From Streptomyces sp. BV286 (lineage in GTDB: Bacteria > Actinomycetota > Actinomycetes > Streptomycetales > Streptomycetaceae), in the NCBI RefSeq assembly GCF_019090165.1, contig NZ_JAHRIB010000135.1:1-63668 (forward strand): DNA of 63,668 nt. Direction: 5' to 3'. The notes under the pieces are model-generated. The model did no database searches. It saw only the letters and a list, made by a program, of their open reading frames with translations, and had not been told where the DNA came from. Below, one piece after another: positions 32,714-40,850 of the stretch (the stretch's first letter is position 1; every line of letters starts with the position of its first letter). The translations under genes were made by a program, and so were the position numbers.

Positions 32714-33837
32714 ACCACCACGCCGACATCATCCCCATGTCCCTGCGCGCCCTGCACTTCGTGATGCCCGGCGGAGTGGACGACCCGACCATGCCCAGCG
32801 GCGGCAACGTGTACGACGCCCGGGTCAGCCTCGACCTGCCCGGCTTCGGCTGGCAGGTGCACAAGCACGCCATCGACGGCAGCTGGCCCCAGCCCGGAGC
32901 CCCGGCCCGTGCCGAACTGGCCCGCACCCTCGCGGACCTGGCCGACGGCACCGTCGTACTCCTCGACGGTCTGGTCGCCTGCTCGGTCCCCGAGATCGTC
33001 ATCCCGGAGGCCGGACGGCTGCGCCTGGTCGTTCTCGTGCACCTGCCGCTCGGCGACGAGACGGGGCTCACGCCCGCGCTGGCCGCGGACCTGGACGCCC
33101 GGGAGCGCCGCACCCTGCGTGCCGTGCCGGCCGTCGTCGCCACCAGTGAGTGGGCGGCCCGCAGACTCGTCGCCCACCACGGACTGGCGCCCGACCGGGT
33201 CCATGTTGCCGCCCCCGGCGCCGACATCGCTCCGCTCGCCCCCGGCACCGACGGCGTGTCGAGACTGCTGTGCGTGGCTTCGGTCACCCCGCGCAAGGGG
33301 CAGCACCGTCTCGTCGAGGCCCTCGCCACCGTCACCGACCTGCGCTGGACCTGCGTCCTCGTCGGCGGCCTCAACCAGGACCCCGAGTACGTGGCCGGAC
33401 TGCGGAACCTCATCGACGAACACGGCCTCGGCGACCGGCTGCACCTCGCCGGCCCCCAGTCGGGCGCCGCACTCGACGCGAGTTACGCCTCCGCCGACCT
33501 GATGGTCCTCACCTCGTACGCGGAGACGTACGGCATGGCCGTCACCGAGGCGCTCGCCCGCGGGATTCCCGTGCTGGCCACGGACGTCGGCGGGCTCCCC
33601 GAGGCGGTCGGGCGTGCCCCCGACGGCGGGGTGCCCGGCCTGCTCGTGCCGCCGGAGAACCCCGCGGCGCTCGCCGCGGAACTGCGCGGCTGGTTCGACG
33701 AGGCAGACGTACGCCGGCGCCTCAAGGCCGCCGCGCGCGCCCGCCGGGCATCCCTGGGAGGCTGGGCCACCACGGCCCGGAGTCTGTCGGGTGTCCTGGG
33801 GCGACTGAAGAGCGAGGCAAGGAGGGGGGCGGCATGA
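32710..33837 (+). CDS. Glycosyltransferase family 4 protein
   Basis: A 375-aa GT-B glycosyltransferase. HFVMPGGVDDPTMPSGGNVYD is the N-terminal acceptor domain; CVASVTPRKGQHRLVEAL and the ETYGMAVTE (E-x7-E) nucleotide-sugar motif, followed by GIPVLATDVGGLPE, are the donor domain. It starts inside the PTPS-homologue stop (GTGA) and ends overlapping the methyltransferase start (ATGA), so the three are made together. It probably transfers a sugar from an NDP-sugar to the pathway intermediate; the donor is unknown. Confidence 0.88.
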   Translation: MNHHADIIPMSLRALHFVMPGGVDDPTMPSGGNVYDARVSLDLPGFGWQVHKHAIDGSWPQPGAPARAELARTLADLADGTVVLLDGLVACSVPEIVIPEAGRLRLVVLVHLPLGDETGLTPALAADLDARERRTLRAVPAVVATSEWAARRLVAHHGLAPDRVHVAAPGADIAPLAPGTDGVSRLLCVASVTPRKGQHRLVEALATVTDLRWTCVLVGGLNQDPEYVAGLRNLIDEHGLGDRLHLAGPQSGAALDASYASADLMVLTSYAETYGMAVTEALARGIPVLATDVGGLPEAVGRAPDGGVPGLLVPPENPAALAAELRGWFDEADVRRRLKAAARARRASLGGWATTARSLSGVLGRLKSEARRGAA

Positions 33838-34826
33838 GCGGAACGAGCACCACGCCGACAGGGATTCCGGGGGCCGCTATGACGACCGCCCCGGGACCGG
33901 GCGACATGACGCCGGCCGGGGCCGGGGCCGGGGACGGCGGACGGGACACAGGAACGATTCGGCTCGGCGACCGCACCCGCGGCGAAGCCACCGACGACAC
34001 CACCCGCTACGCCCCCGAGTGGCTTCAGCTGCGCGAGGGCGTCGACGCCTCGGCCCGGGCCTCCGAGCTGCTCGATCCCCTGCGGATCCGGCTCGCGAAC
34101 CTGCCCCGGCGGGCCAACGGGTTCGTCATCCACGACCTCGGCTGCGGCACCGGATCCATGGGACGCTGGCTCGCGCCCCGGCTCGACGGGCCCCAGCACT
34201 GGGTGCTGCACGACCGCGACCCGTACCTGCTGCACTTCGCCGCCGTCGGGTCACCCCGGTCGGCCGCCGACGGCAGCCGGGTCACGGTGGAGACGCAGCG
34301 CGGCGACGTCGGCCGGCTCACCGCGGACGCCCTGGCCGGCGCCTCGCTGGTGACGGCCTCCGCGCTGCTGGACGTCCTCACCCCCGACGAGATCGAGACA
34401 CTGGCCGCGGCCTGCGCCGGGGCCGGCTGCCCCGCCCTCCTCACGCTCTCGGTGGTGGGACGGGTCGAACTCACCCCGGCCCATCCGCTGGACGCCGAGA
34501 TCGCCGAGGCGTTCAACGACCACCAGCGGCGCGGAGACCTGCTCGGCCCCGAGGCGATCAACGCGGCCTGCGACGCCTTCGCCCGGCACGGCGCGACGGT
34601 ACGGGTGCACCCCAGCGCGTGGCGCCTCGGACCCGACGAGTCGGCGCTGACGGCGGAGTGGCTGCGCGGCTGGGTCGGCGCGGCCGTCGAACAGCGCCCG
34701 GAACTGGCCGGCCCGGCGGCGGCCTATCTCCAGGAGCGCCTCACGGCGTGCGAGGCGGGGGAGCTGCGCGCGGTGGTCCACCACAGCGACCTGCTCGCGC
34801 TGGCCCGACCGGGCGGGGAAGTGTGA
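33834..34826 (+). CDS. Class I SAM-dependent methyltransferase
   Basis: A 330-aa protein. A disordered Gly/Thr-rich N terminus of about 50 aa is followed by VIHDLGCGTGSMGRWL (SAM motif I), VLHDRDPYLL (motif II acid) and SLVTASALLDVL (motif IV). The start overlaps the GT4 stop (ATGA) and the stop overlaps the next start (TGATG). It would methylate the product of this cluster; the acceptor atom is unknown. Confidence 0.88.
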   Translation: MSGTSTTPTGIPGAAMTTAPGPGDMTPAGAGAGDGGRDTGTIRLGDRTRGEATDDTTRYAPEWLQLREGVDASARASELLDPLRIRLANLPRRANGFVIHDLGCGTGSMGRWLAPRLDGPQHWVLHDRDPYLLHFAAVGSPRSAADGSRVTVETQRGDVGRLTADALAGASLVTASALLDVLTPDEIETLAAACAGAGCPALLTLSVVGRVELTPAHPLDAEIAEAFNDHQRRGDLLGPEAINAACDAFARHGATVRVHPSAWRLGPDESALTAEWLRGWVGAAVEQRPELAGPAAAYLQERLTACEAGELRAVVHHSDLLALARPGGEV

Positions 34827-36187
34827 TGGGCGCGCAGGCCGTCGCGGAGGAGGAGGCGCGGTCACTGGCCGCCCTGGACGACGAACTGTCGGCGGCGGTC
34901 CGCGACGACCGCGGCGCCGACGCGACGGCGCCGCGGCCTCGCGCCGACGCGAACAGCTCTCTGCCCGCCGTGCGCCCGCACGGCGGCGGGGCCGGCCTCC
35001 TGCGCCGTGTCCGCGCCCGCCTCGACTCCCGGCTCCTGCGCACCCACTTCGGCTCGATCGCCGGTGTCGTCATCCTCACCGTGCTGACCTGGCGGCTGGG
35101 GACCGGCGTCTTCCTCGACGGCCTGCGCCGCATCGACTCGCTCACGCTCCTCGCGGCGCTCGGCATCGGGGTCCTCACCACGGTGTTCAGCGCCTGGCGC
35201 TGGTGCGTGGTGGCCCGCGGCCTGCGGCTCGGGCTCCCGCTGGGCCCGGCCGTCGCGGACTACTACCGTGCGCTGTTCCTCAACGCGGCGCTGCCGGGCG
35301 GGGTCCTCGGCGACGTGCACCGCGCGGTCCGGCACGGGCAGAGCGCCGGGGACGTCGGCCGCGGAGTACGCGCCGTCGTCCTGGAGCGGGTCGCGGGCCA
35401 GGTGGTCCTGGCCGTGGTCGGTGTGGCCGTACTGCTCACCCTGCCCTCGCCCGTCCTGTCCCAGACCCGGCATCTCGCCGTGCTGCTGGCCGTCGTCTCG
35501 CTGTGCGGGGTCGTCACCGTGGGCGCCGTCCGGGGCCGGGGCAGGACGCCCCGTACGTCCCGCCGTCGCCAGGCCGTTCGTGCCACGCTCGCCGAGGCGC
35601 GCGGAGCACTGCTGGCGCGCGGGAGCTGGCCGGGCGTGGTGATCTCGTCCGTCGTGGTGCTCGCGGGGCACGTCCTGATGTTCCTGCTCGCGGCCCGGGT
35701 CGCCGGGTCCGCCGCGTCCGCCGCCGAGTTGGTGCCGCTGGCGCTGCTGGCCCTGATCGCCATGAGCCTGCCGCTGAACGTCGGCGGCTGGGGGCCCAGG
35801 GAGGGCGTCACCGCCTGGGCGTTCGGCGCCGCGGGCCTCGGCGCGACCCAGGGCCTGACCGTGGCCGTCGTCTACGGCGTGCTCAGCTTCGCCGCGAGCC
35901 TGCCCGGTGTCGCCGTACTGGTGGCGCGTTGGTACGCGGGACTGCGGAGCCCGCGCGTGGACGGCGCGGCGGCCGGGCCGGGCCCGCGGTCGCCGGGAGC
36001 GCGGAAGCCGGGCCGCGCGGAAGGAAGCGGGGACGCTCAGTGCGAATCGACCACCGGCGGCAGTACGGACTCCGATGTCAGCAGCGAGAAGTACGCTCCG
36101 AAGGAGTCGGCGAGCGAGGCCAGAAGTTCCTTCCCCTTCCCTGCGGACGCCCTCGAAGGGCGCCCGATGACACCGGACTTGGTATAG
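34826..36187 (+). CDS. Flippase-like membrane protein (lysylphosphatidylglycerol synthase TM family)
   Basis: A 453-aa integral membrane protein with about eight hydrophobic segments, including FSAWRWCVVARGL, YYRALFLNAALPGGVLGDVHRAV and LPLNVGGWGPREGVTAWAFG, signatures of the LPG synthase TM / UPF0104 family. Such proteins often act beside glycosyltransferases as lipid-linked-product translocases. The frame continues 151 bp into the convergent creatininase gene, giving a 50-residue hydrophilic tail antisense to it. The start overlaps the methyltransferase stop. It suggests that the cluster product is moved across or held in the membrane. Confidence 0.82.
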   Translation: MGAQAVAEEEARSLAALDDELSAAVRDDRGADATAPRPRADANSSLPAVRPHGGGAGLLRRVRARLDSRLLRTHFGSIAGVVILTVLTWRLGTGVFLDGLRRIDSLTLLAALGIGVLTTVFSAWRWCVVARGLRLGLPLGPAVADYYRALFLNAALPGGVLGDVHRAVRHGQSAGDVGRGVRAVVLERVAGQVVLAVVGVAVLLTLPSPVLSQTRHLAVLLAVVSLCGVVTVGAVRGRGRTPRTSRRRQAVRATLAEARGALLARGSWPGVVISSVVVLAGHVLMFLLAARVAGSAASAAELVPLALLALIAMSLPLNVGGWGPREGVTAWAFGAAGLGATQGLTVAVVYGVLSFAASLPGVAVLVARWYAGLRSPRVDGAAAGPGPRSPGARKPGRAEGSGDAQCESTTGGSTDSDVSSEKYAPKESASEARSSFPFPADALEGRPMTPDLV

Positions 36188-36828
36188 GCCGACATGCCGA
36201 GAGAGAGCAACTGCCGACGGTCGTCGGCGACGAAGTCGGAGGTCTCGTAGCCAGGCCTGAGGAATTCCGGATCCGTGTGCAGCAGAATGGAGGTCTCAAT
36301 TTCCCCCGCATGCATATCGGTGAGCAGCGAGGTCTCCACCCCTGCCGCCAACCGTGCCGCTTCCCAGTCCTCGGCCGCCGGGAACAGAGCCATTCGAGCG
36401 CCGGCCGCGGAGGATTCCTGAACTACATTGCCCAGTACGTAATTTCCGCCATGACCATTGATCAGTACGAGCGTGTCCACCCCGGAGCGGCGCAGCGATT
36501 CGGCTATGTCCCGCACCATCGCATGGAGTGTCACGGAGGAAATGCTCACCGTTCCCGGCCAGGCCGCGTGTTCGTGCGAGCAGGAGATCGTCACCGGAGG
36601 AAGGAGGTGAACGGGGAATGCTGCAGCGACCTCCCGGGCGATCGCACACGCGACGAGCGTGTCGGTCGACAGCGGAAGATACGCGCCGTGCTGCTCGAAG
36701 CTGCCCACGGGGAGCACGGCGACCTGCCGGGCGACACCGGCGCCTCGTGCCCGTACGTCCTCCGTGGTGTCCACCGGCAACGGACCTGACATCGTGAGCC
36801 GTATTTCCGAACCGCCCGAATTGACCAT
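36037..36828 (-). CDS. Creatininase-family metal-dependent amidohydrolase
   Basis: A 263-aa creatininase-family protein. Metal-ligand residues are in VGSFEQHGAYLPLSTD (Glu45, His47, Asp56), INGHGGN (His126) and HAGEIETS (Glu176/Glu178). The second His of the common HGPHLP motif is Tyr here. The family includes creatininase, MftE and the archaeal FAPy deformylase ArfB. It is divergent from the GTP cyclohydrolase II gene, with only 39 bp between start codons. Because that cyclohydrolase seems to stop at the formylated pyrimidine, a deformylase or ring-amide hydrolase role on the same intermediate is the best hypothesis. Its 3' end overlaps the flippase gene. Confidence 0.88.
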   Translation of the reverse strand: MVNSGGSEIRLTMSGPLPVDTTEDVRARGAGVARQVAVLPVGSFEQHGAYLPLSTDTLVACAIAREVAAAFPVHLLPPVTISCSHEHAAWPGTVSISSVTLHAMVRDIAESLRRSGVDTLVLINGHGGNYVLGNVVQESSAAGARMALFPAAEDWEAARLAAGVETSLLTDMHAGEIETSILLHTDPEFLRPGYETSDFVADDRRQLLSLGMSAYTKSGVIGRPSRASAGKGKELLASLADSFGAYFSLLTSESVLPPVVDSH

Positions 36829-36867
36829 GTTCTCGCGACCTTTCGTCTCTGCTTAGGAACCAGAATC

Positions 36868-37527
36868 ATGACAGAAATAGATGGCGTACTCGCCGGGAAA
36901 TCCCACTCCGCAGGCGTCGAGCGGGTCGTGAATGCCCCGCTGCCCACGGTGTACGGGGATTTCCAGGCCGTCGGCTACCTGGACCGTACCCGCGGAGACG
37001 AACAAGTGGCCCTGGTGTACGGGGACATCCGGGAAGAGGGAATGCTCACACGGCTGCACTCCGAGTGCCTGACCGGTGATGCGTTCGGGTCCCGGCACTG
37101 CGAGTGCGGACCCCAGCTCTCCACCGCACTGCGGAAGATCGCGGCGGAGGGCCGCGGCATCCTGATCTACCTCCGGGGGCACGAGGGCCGTGGCATCGGT
37201 CTGCTGGCCAAGCTCCAGGCGATGAAGCTCCAGGCGGAGGGCCTCGACACGGTCGAGGCGAACCTCGCGCTCGGACTGCCCGTGGACGCCCGTGACTACG
37301 GCGTGGCCGCGGACATCCTGCACGACCTCGGCGTCCGCTCGGTGAGACTGCTGTCCAACAACCCGCGCAAGCGGGAGGCGTTGCTCCGCAACGGCATCGC
37401 GGTCGACGCACAGGTGCCGCTGCTGATCCCGCCCTGCGACGACAACATCACCTACCTCCGCACCAAGCGCGAGCGTCTGGACCACGATCTGCCCCACCTG
37501 GACGCCGTCGTGGGCCACCGCGTCTGA
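36868..37527 (+). CDS. ribA: GTP cyclohydrolase II, variant with Met at the mechanistic Tyr position
   Basis: A 219-aa stand-alone GTP cyclohydrolase II without a fused RibB domain. VHSECLTGDAF-like HSECLTGDAFGSRHCECG supplies the zinc cysteines, YLRGHEGRGIGL the catalytic Arg region, and SNNPRKREAL the GTP phosphate contacts. In E. coli RibA the segment after RxIGL is KIRAYALQ, with Tyr105; here it is KLQAMKLQ, so Met119 takes that place. As I recall, the S. coelicolor SCO6655 paralogue has the same Tyr-to-Met change and releases the formamidopyrimidine FAPy instead of the deformylated product. It is thus probably not the riboflavin enzyme. AGGA is 9 nt before the ATG. Confidence 0.93.
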   Translation: MTEIDGVLAGKSHSAGVERVVNAPLPTVYGDFQAVGYLDRTRGDEQVALVYGDIREEGMLTRLHSECLTGDAFGSRHCECGPQLSTALRKIAAEGRGILIYLRGHEGRGIGLLAKLQAMKLQAEGLDTVEANLALGLPVDARDYGVAADILHDLGVRSVRLLSNNPRKREALLRNGIAVDAQVPLLIPPCDDNITYLRTKRERLDHDLPHLDAVVGHRV

Positions 37528-37539
37528 CGCGTCCCGGCC

Positions 37540-37591
37540 CCCGGCCGCCCCGCGCGCCGCCGACCTCCCCCTGCGGCGCGCGGCGGCCGGG
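37540..37591 (+). terminator. Long GC hairpin after the GTP cyclohydrolase II gene
   Basis: Left arm 37540-37560 and right arm 37573-37591 form a stem of about 19 bp with a 2-nt bulge and a 12-nt loop. It separates the cyclohydrolase from the next operon. Confidence 0.75.
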
Positions 37592-37651
37592 CACGTCACC
37601 CGGACGCCCGGGACGTGGTGCGAGCGGTACGGACGGGGGAAGGGAAGAGGG

Positions 37652-38641
37652 GTGACCGACGACGTCCTGCATCTCTCCCGCGACCAGGTGGCCGGCCTGC
37701 TCGACACCGACGCCGCGATCCGCTCCCAGCGGGCGGCCTTCACCGCGCTCGGTGACGGCACCGCCGAGCTGCCGGGGAAGATCATGCACCCGAGCGGGCT
37801 CGACGACAGCGTCGTGTTCGCCTACCTGGCGCGGCTGTCCGCGGACACCGGGGCCGTAGCCAAGTTCGGCAGCGTCAACCCGGGCAACGCGGCCGGCGGA
37901 CTGCCGACCGTGCACGCCGTGATCAACGCGCTCGACCCGGACACCGGGCGCCTCGTCGCCGTCATGGACGGCACGGTGGTGACGACCCTGCGCACGGCCG
38001 CCGCGAGCGCGGTGGCCCTCGACGCACTCGCCACCCCCGACAGCGCCGAACTCGGACTCCTCGGCTCCGGCACGCAGGCCCTCGCCCACGCGCGGTCCGT
38101 CGCCCGGGTGCGAAATCTGAGAGCGGTACGGCTGTGGAGTCCCACGCCGGACCGGCGCGACCGGGCGGCCCGGCTGCTCGCCGCCGAACTCGCCATCAGC
38201 GTCGAGGCCGTGGACTCGCCCGAGGAGGCCGTGGCTGGACTGCCCATGGTCGCGGCCTGCACCCTCAGCAGGACACCCGTCGTCCGGGGCGAATGGCTCG
38301 CGCCGGGATGCACGGTCGTGAGCGTCGGTTCCTTCGAACCGAGCCGGAGCGAGGTCGACCCCGAGGTCGTACGGAGAGCCGCCGCCGTCGTCGTCGACGA
38401 TCCGGCCACCGCGGCGGGACACGCCGGGCCCGTGGTGGACGCGCTGCGCTCCGGAACACTCGCCCACGACGACCTGATCCCGCTCGGCGCCGTCCTCACG
38501 GGCCGCCGCGCGGCACGTACGAGCGCGCGGGACATCGTCTACTACAACAGCGTCGGCCTCGGCGTCCAGGACGCCGCAGCCGCCTGGGCCGTGATCGACG
38601 CCGCGCGGGAACGCGCCCGTGGAGGGGAGCCCCGCCCATGA
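37652..38641 (+). CDS. Ornithine cyclodeaminase / mu-crystallin family protein
   Basis: A 329-aa NAD(P)-dependent enzyme. Seen: KIMHPSGLDDSVVFAYLARL, VAKFGSVNPGNAAGGLPTVHAVI, GTVVTTLRTAAASAVA and GLLGSGTQALAHARSV (Rossmann turn). Members include ornithine cyclodeaminase, lysine cyclodeaminase and ketimine (piperideine-2-carboxylate) reductases. It is the first gene of a four-gene operon with an FAD amine oxidase and two saccharopine-dehydrogenase-like enzymes, so a cyclic-imine reductase or lysine-related substrate is more likely than ornithine (inference). Its stop overlaps the next ATG. Confidence 0.85.
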   Translation: MTDDVLHLSRDQVAGLLDTDAAIRSQRAAFTALGDGTAELPGKIMHPSGLDDSVVFAYLARLSADTGAVAKFGSVNPGNAAGGLPTVHAVINALDPDTGRLVAVMDGTVVTTLRTAAASAVALDALATPDSAELGLLGSGTQALAHARSVARVRNLRAVRLWSPTPDRRDRAARLLAAELAISVEAVDSPEEAVAGLPMVAACTLSRTPVVRGEWLAPGCTVVSVGSFEPSRSEVDPEVVRRAAAVVVDDPATAAGHAGPVVDALRSGTLAHDDLIPLGAVLTGRRAARTSARDIVYYNSVGLGVQDAAAAWAVIDAARERARGGEPRP

Positions 38642-39792
38642 CAGGTGTGCCCGGTCGTGCGGGAGTCGTCGTCATCGGCGGCGGGGTGATGGGCGCGAGC
38701 ATCGCCTACCACCTCGCGCGGGCGGGAGTGCCCGACGTGGTGCTGGTCGAGCGGGACGAACTCGCCTCGGGGTCCACCTCGCGGGCCGCGGGAGGCGTGC
38801 GCGCCCAGTTCTCCGACGAGCTCAACATCCAGCTCGGCGCGCGGAGCCTGGAGGCGTTCGCCCGCTTCGGCGAGGAGACGGGCCACGACATCGGGCTGCA
38901 CCGCGTCGGCTACCTCTTCCTCCTGTCGACACCCGAGGAGGTCGAGGCGTTCGAGGCCGGGGTACGGCTGCAGAACGGCCTCGGTGTGCCCAGCCGCATG
39001 CTGGACCCGGCCGAGGCCCGCCGCCTGTCGCCGCTGATCACCACCGAGGGGCTGCTGGCCGCCGCCTTCTCCCCGGACGACGGCCACTGCACCCCGGAGG
39101 CCGTGGTGCACGGATACGCGGCCGCCGCCCGCCGCCACGGCGCGAGGATCGTCAGGCACTGCGAGGTCACCGGCATCGAGACGCGCGGCGACACCATCAC
39201 GGCCGTCGTCACCCGACTGGGCCGGATCGCCACCGGGGCCGTGGTCTGCGCGGCCGGCGCCTGGTCCCGGGCCGTCGGCGCGATGGCCGGCGTCGACCTG
39301 CCCGTGGAGCCGCTGCGCCGCCAGATCGCCGTCACCGAACCGGTCCCCGACCTCCCGCCCGGCCTGCCCATGACCATCGACTTCACCAGCAGCCTGTACT
39401 TCCACACCGAAGGGCCCGGTCTCCTCGTCGGCATGTCGGACCCCGACGAGGAGACCGGGTTCGCCACCGGGACGCACGACCGCTGGATCCCCCGCCTGTG
39501 CGCGGCCATGGAGCGCCGCGCCCCCTCCCTGCTCGGCCTGCGCAGGACGGGCGGCTGGGCCGGCCTGTACGAGATCACCCCGGACCACAACGCGCTGATC
39601 GGCGAGGCCGGTTCGGTCTCCCGCTTCCTGTACGCGACCGGGTTCTCCGGGCACGGCTTCCTCCAGGGACCGGCCGTCGGCGAGGTCGTCCGTGACCTCT
39701 ACCTGGGGCATGATCCCTTCGTCGACATCACCCCGCTGCGTGCCGAACGGTTCGCCGCCGACGCCCCGCGACCGGAGGTCAACCGCGTATGA
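38638..39792 (+). CDS. FAD-dependent oxidoreductase (DAO family)
   Basis: A 384-aa flavoprotein. VVVIGGGVMGASIAYHLARAG is the dinucleotide-binding motif with VLVERDELASGSTSRAAGG after it; C-terminal GLYEITPDHNALIGE and GFSGHGFLQGPAVGE are typical of sarcosine/glycine/pipecolate oxidase-type DAO proteins. It oxidises a secondary or primary amine to an imine. The start overlaps the previous stop (ATGA), and the stop overlaps the next start (ATGA). In this operon a cyclic amino acid such as pipecolate is a reasonable substrate. Confidence 0.87.
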   Translation: MTGVPGRAGVVVIGGGVMGASIAYHLARAGVPDVVLVERDELASGSTSRAAGGVRAQFSDELNIQLGARSLEAFARFGEETGHDIGLHRVGYLFLLSTPEEVEAFEAGVRLQNGLGVPSRMLDPAEARRLSPLITTEGLLAAAFSPDDGHCTPEAVVHGYAAAARRHGARIVRHCEVTGIETRGDTITAVVTRLGRIATGAVVCAAGAWSRAVGAMAGVDLPVEPLRRQIAVTEPVPDLPPGLPMTIDFTSSLYFHTEGPGLLVGMSDPDEETGFATGTHDRWIPRLCAAMERRAPSLLGLRRTGGWAGLYEITPDHNALIGEAGSVSRFLYATGFSGHGFLQGPAVGEVVRDLYLGHDPFVDITPLRAERFAADAPRPEVNRV

Positions 39793-40850
39793 CCGAGCTG
39801 CACCTGTGGCTGCGCGACGAGACCCGTACGACCGAGCGGCGCACGCCCGTCGTGCCGTCCGACGCCCGGCGGCTCGCCGGGGCCGGTGTGACGCTCACCG
39901 TCGAGGAGTCCCCGCAGCGGATCTTCCCCTCCGAGGCGTACGAGGAGGCGGGCTGCCGTGTCGTCGAGGCGGGGACCTGGAGGGACGCACCGGCGGACAC
40001 GGTGATCGTCGGCCTCAAGGAACTGCCTGATGCTCCCGGGGAGTTGAGGCACCGGCACCTCTTCTTCGGGCACGCGTACAAGGCGCAGCCCGGCGCCGGG
40101 GCGCTGCTGCGCCGCTTCGTCGCGGGCGGCGGGGCGCTGTTCGACCTGGAGTACCTGGTGGACGACGACGGGCGCAGGCTCGCCGCCTTCGGCTACTGGG
40201 CGGGCTACGTGGGCGCCGCCCTCGCCGTCCTGCACCACCGGGGCAGGCTGACGGCTCCGCTGCGGCCGACGTCGAAGGAGGAACTGGACGCCGGCCTGCG
40301 CCCGGCCCCCGGCGACGAGCGATTCTCCTCACTCGTGATCGGGGCGCTGGGCCGCTCCGGACGCGGAGCCGGGGTCGCGCTCATCGAGGCCGGACTCGAA
40401 CCCACCCGCTGGGATCTCGCCGAGACCCGCGCCCTGGACCGGCAGGCCCTGCTGGAGCACGAGCTGATGGTGAACACGGTGCTCACCACCGGGCCTGCCA
40501 CACCCTTCCTCACCGACAAGGATTTCGACGACCCGGGCCGCCGCCTCGGCACCGTGTGCGACGTGACCTGCGACGTCGGCTCCCCGTACAACGTCCTGCC
40601 GGTCTACGACACGATCACCGACTGGACGGATCCCGTGCGACGCCTGCACGAACGGCCCGCCCTGGACCTCATCGCCATCGACAACCTTCCCTCCCTGCTG
40701 CCCGAGGAGGCGAGCACGGACTTCTCGGCGGCCCTGACACCGCAGCTCCTGGAGTTCGGGACGGGCGGGGCGTGGGGGCGCTGCCTGGACCGGTTCGACG
40801 AGGCATGCCGTGAACTCGGCTCCACAGAAGGGAAATTGGGCGATGTCTGA
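39789..40850 (+). CDS. Saccharopine dehydrogenase (lysine-forming, LYS1-like)
   Basis: A 353-aa protein of the alanine dehydrogenase/saccharopine dehydrogenase fold. LWLRDETRTTERRTPVVPSDAR at the start, GLKELPDAPGELRHRHLFFGHAYKAQPG, FDLEYLVDDDGRRLAAFGYWAGYVGAAL and ICD-like VCDVTCDVGSPYNVLPVYD match fungal-type saccharopine dehydrogenase (NAD+, L-lysine forming). It interconverts lysine + 2-oxoglutarate and saccharopine. It overlaps both neighbours by a few bases. This enzyme class is uncommon in actinobacteria. Confidence 0.85.
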   Translation: MTELHLWLRDETRTTERRTPVVPSDARRLAGAGVTLTVEESPQRIFPSEAYEEAGCRVVEAGTWRDAPADTVIVGLKELPDAPGELRHRHLFFGHAYKAQPGAGALLRRFVAGGGALFDLEYLVDDDGRRLAAFGYWAGYVGAALAVLHHRGRLTAPLRPTSKEELDAGLRPAPGDERFSSLVIGALGRSGRGAGVALIEAGLEPTRWDLAETRALDRQALLEHELMVNTVLTTGPATPFLTDKDFDDPGRRLGTVCDVTCDVGSPYNVLPVYDTITDWTDPVRRLHERPALDLIAIDNLPSLLPEEASTDFSAALTPQLLEFGTGGAWGRCLDRFDEACRELGSTEGKLGDV

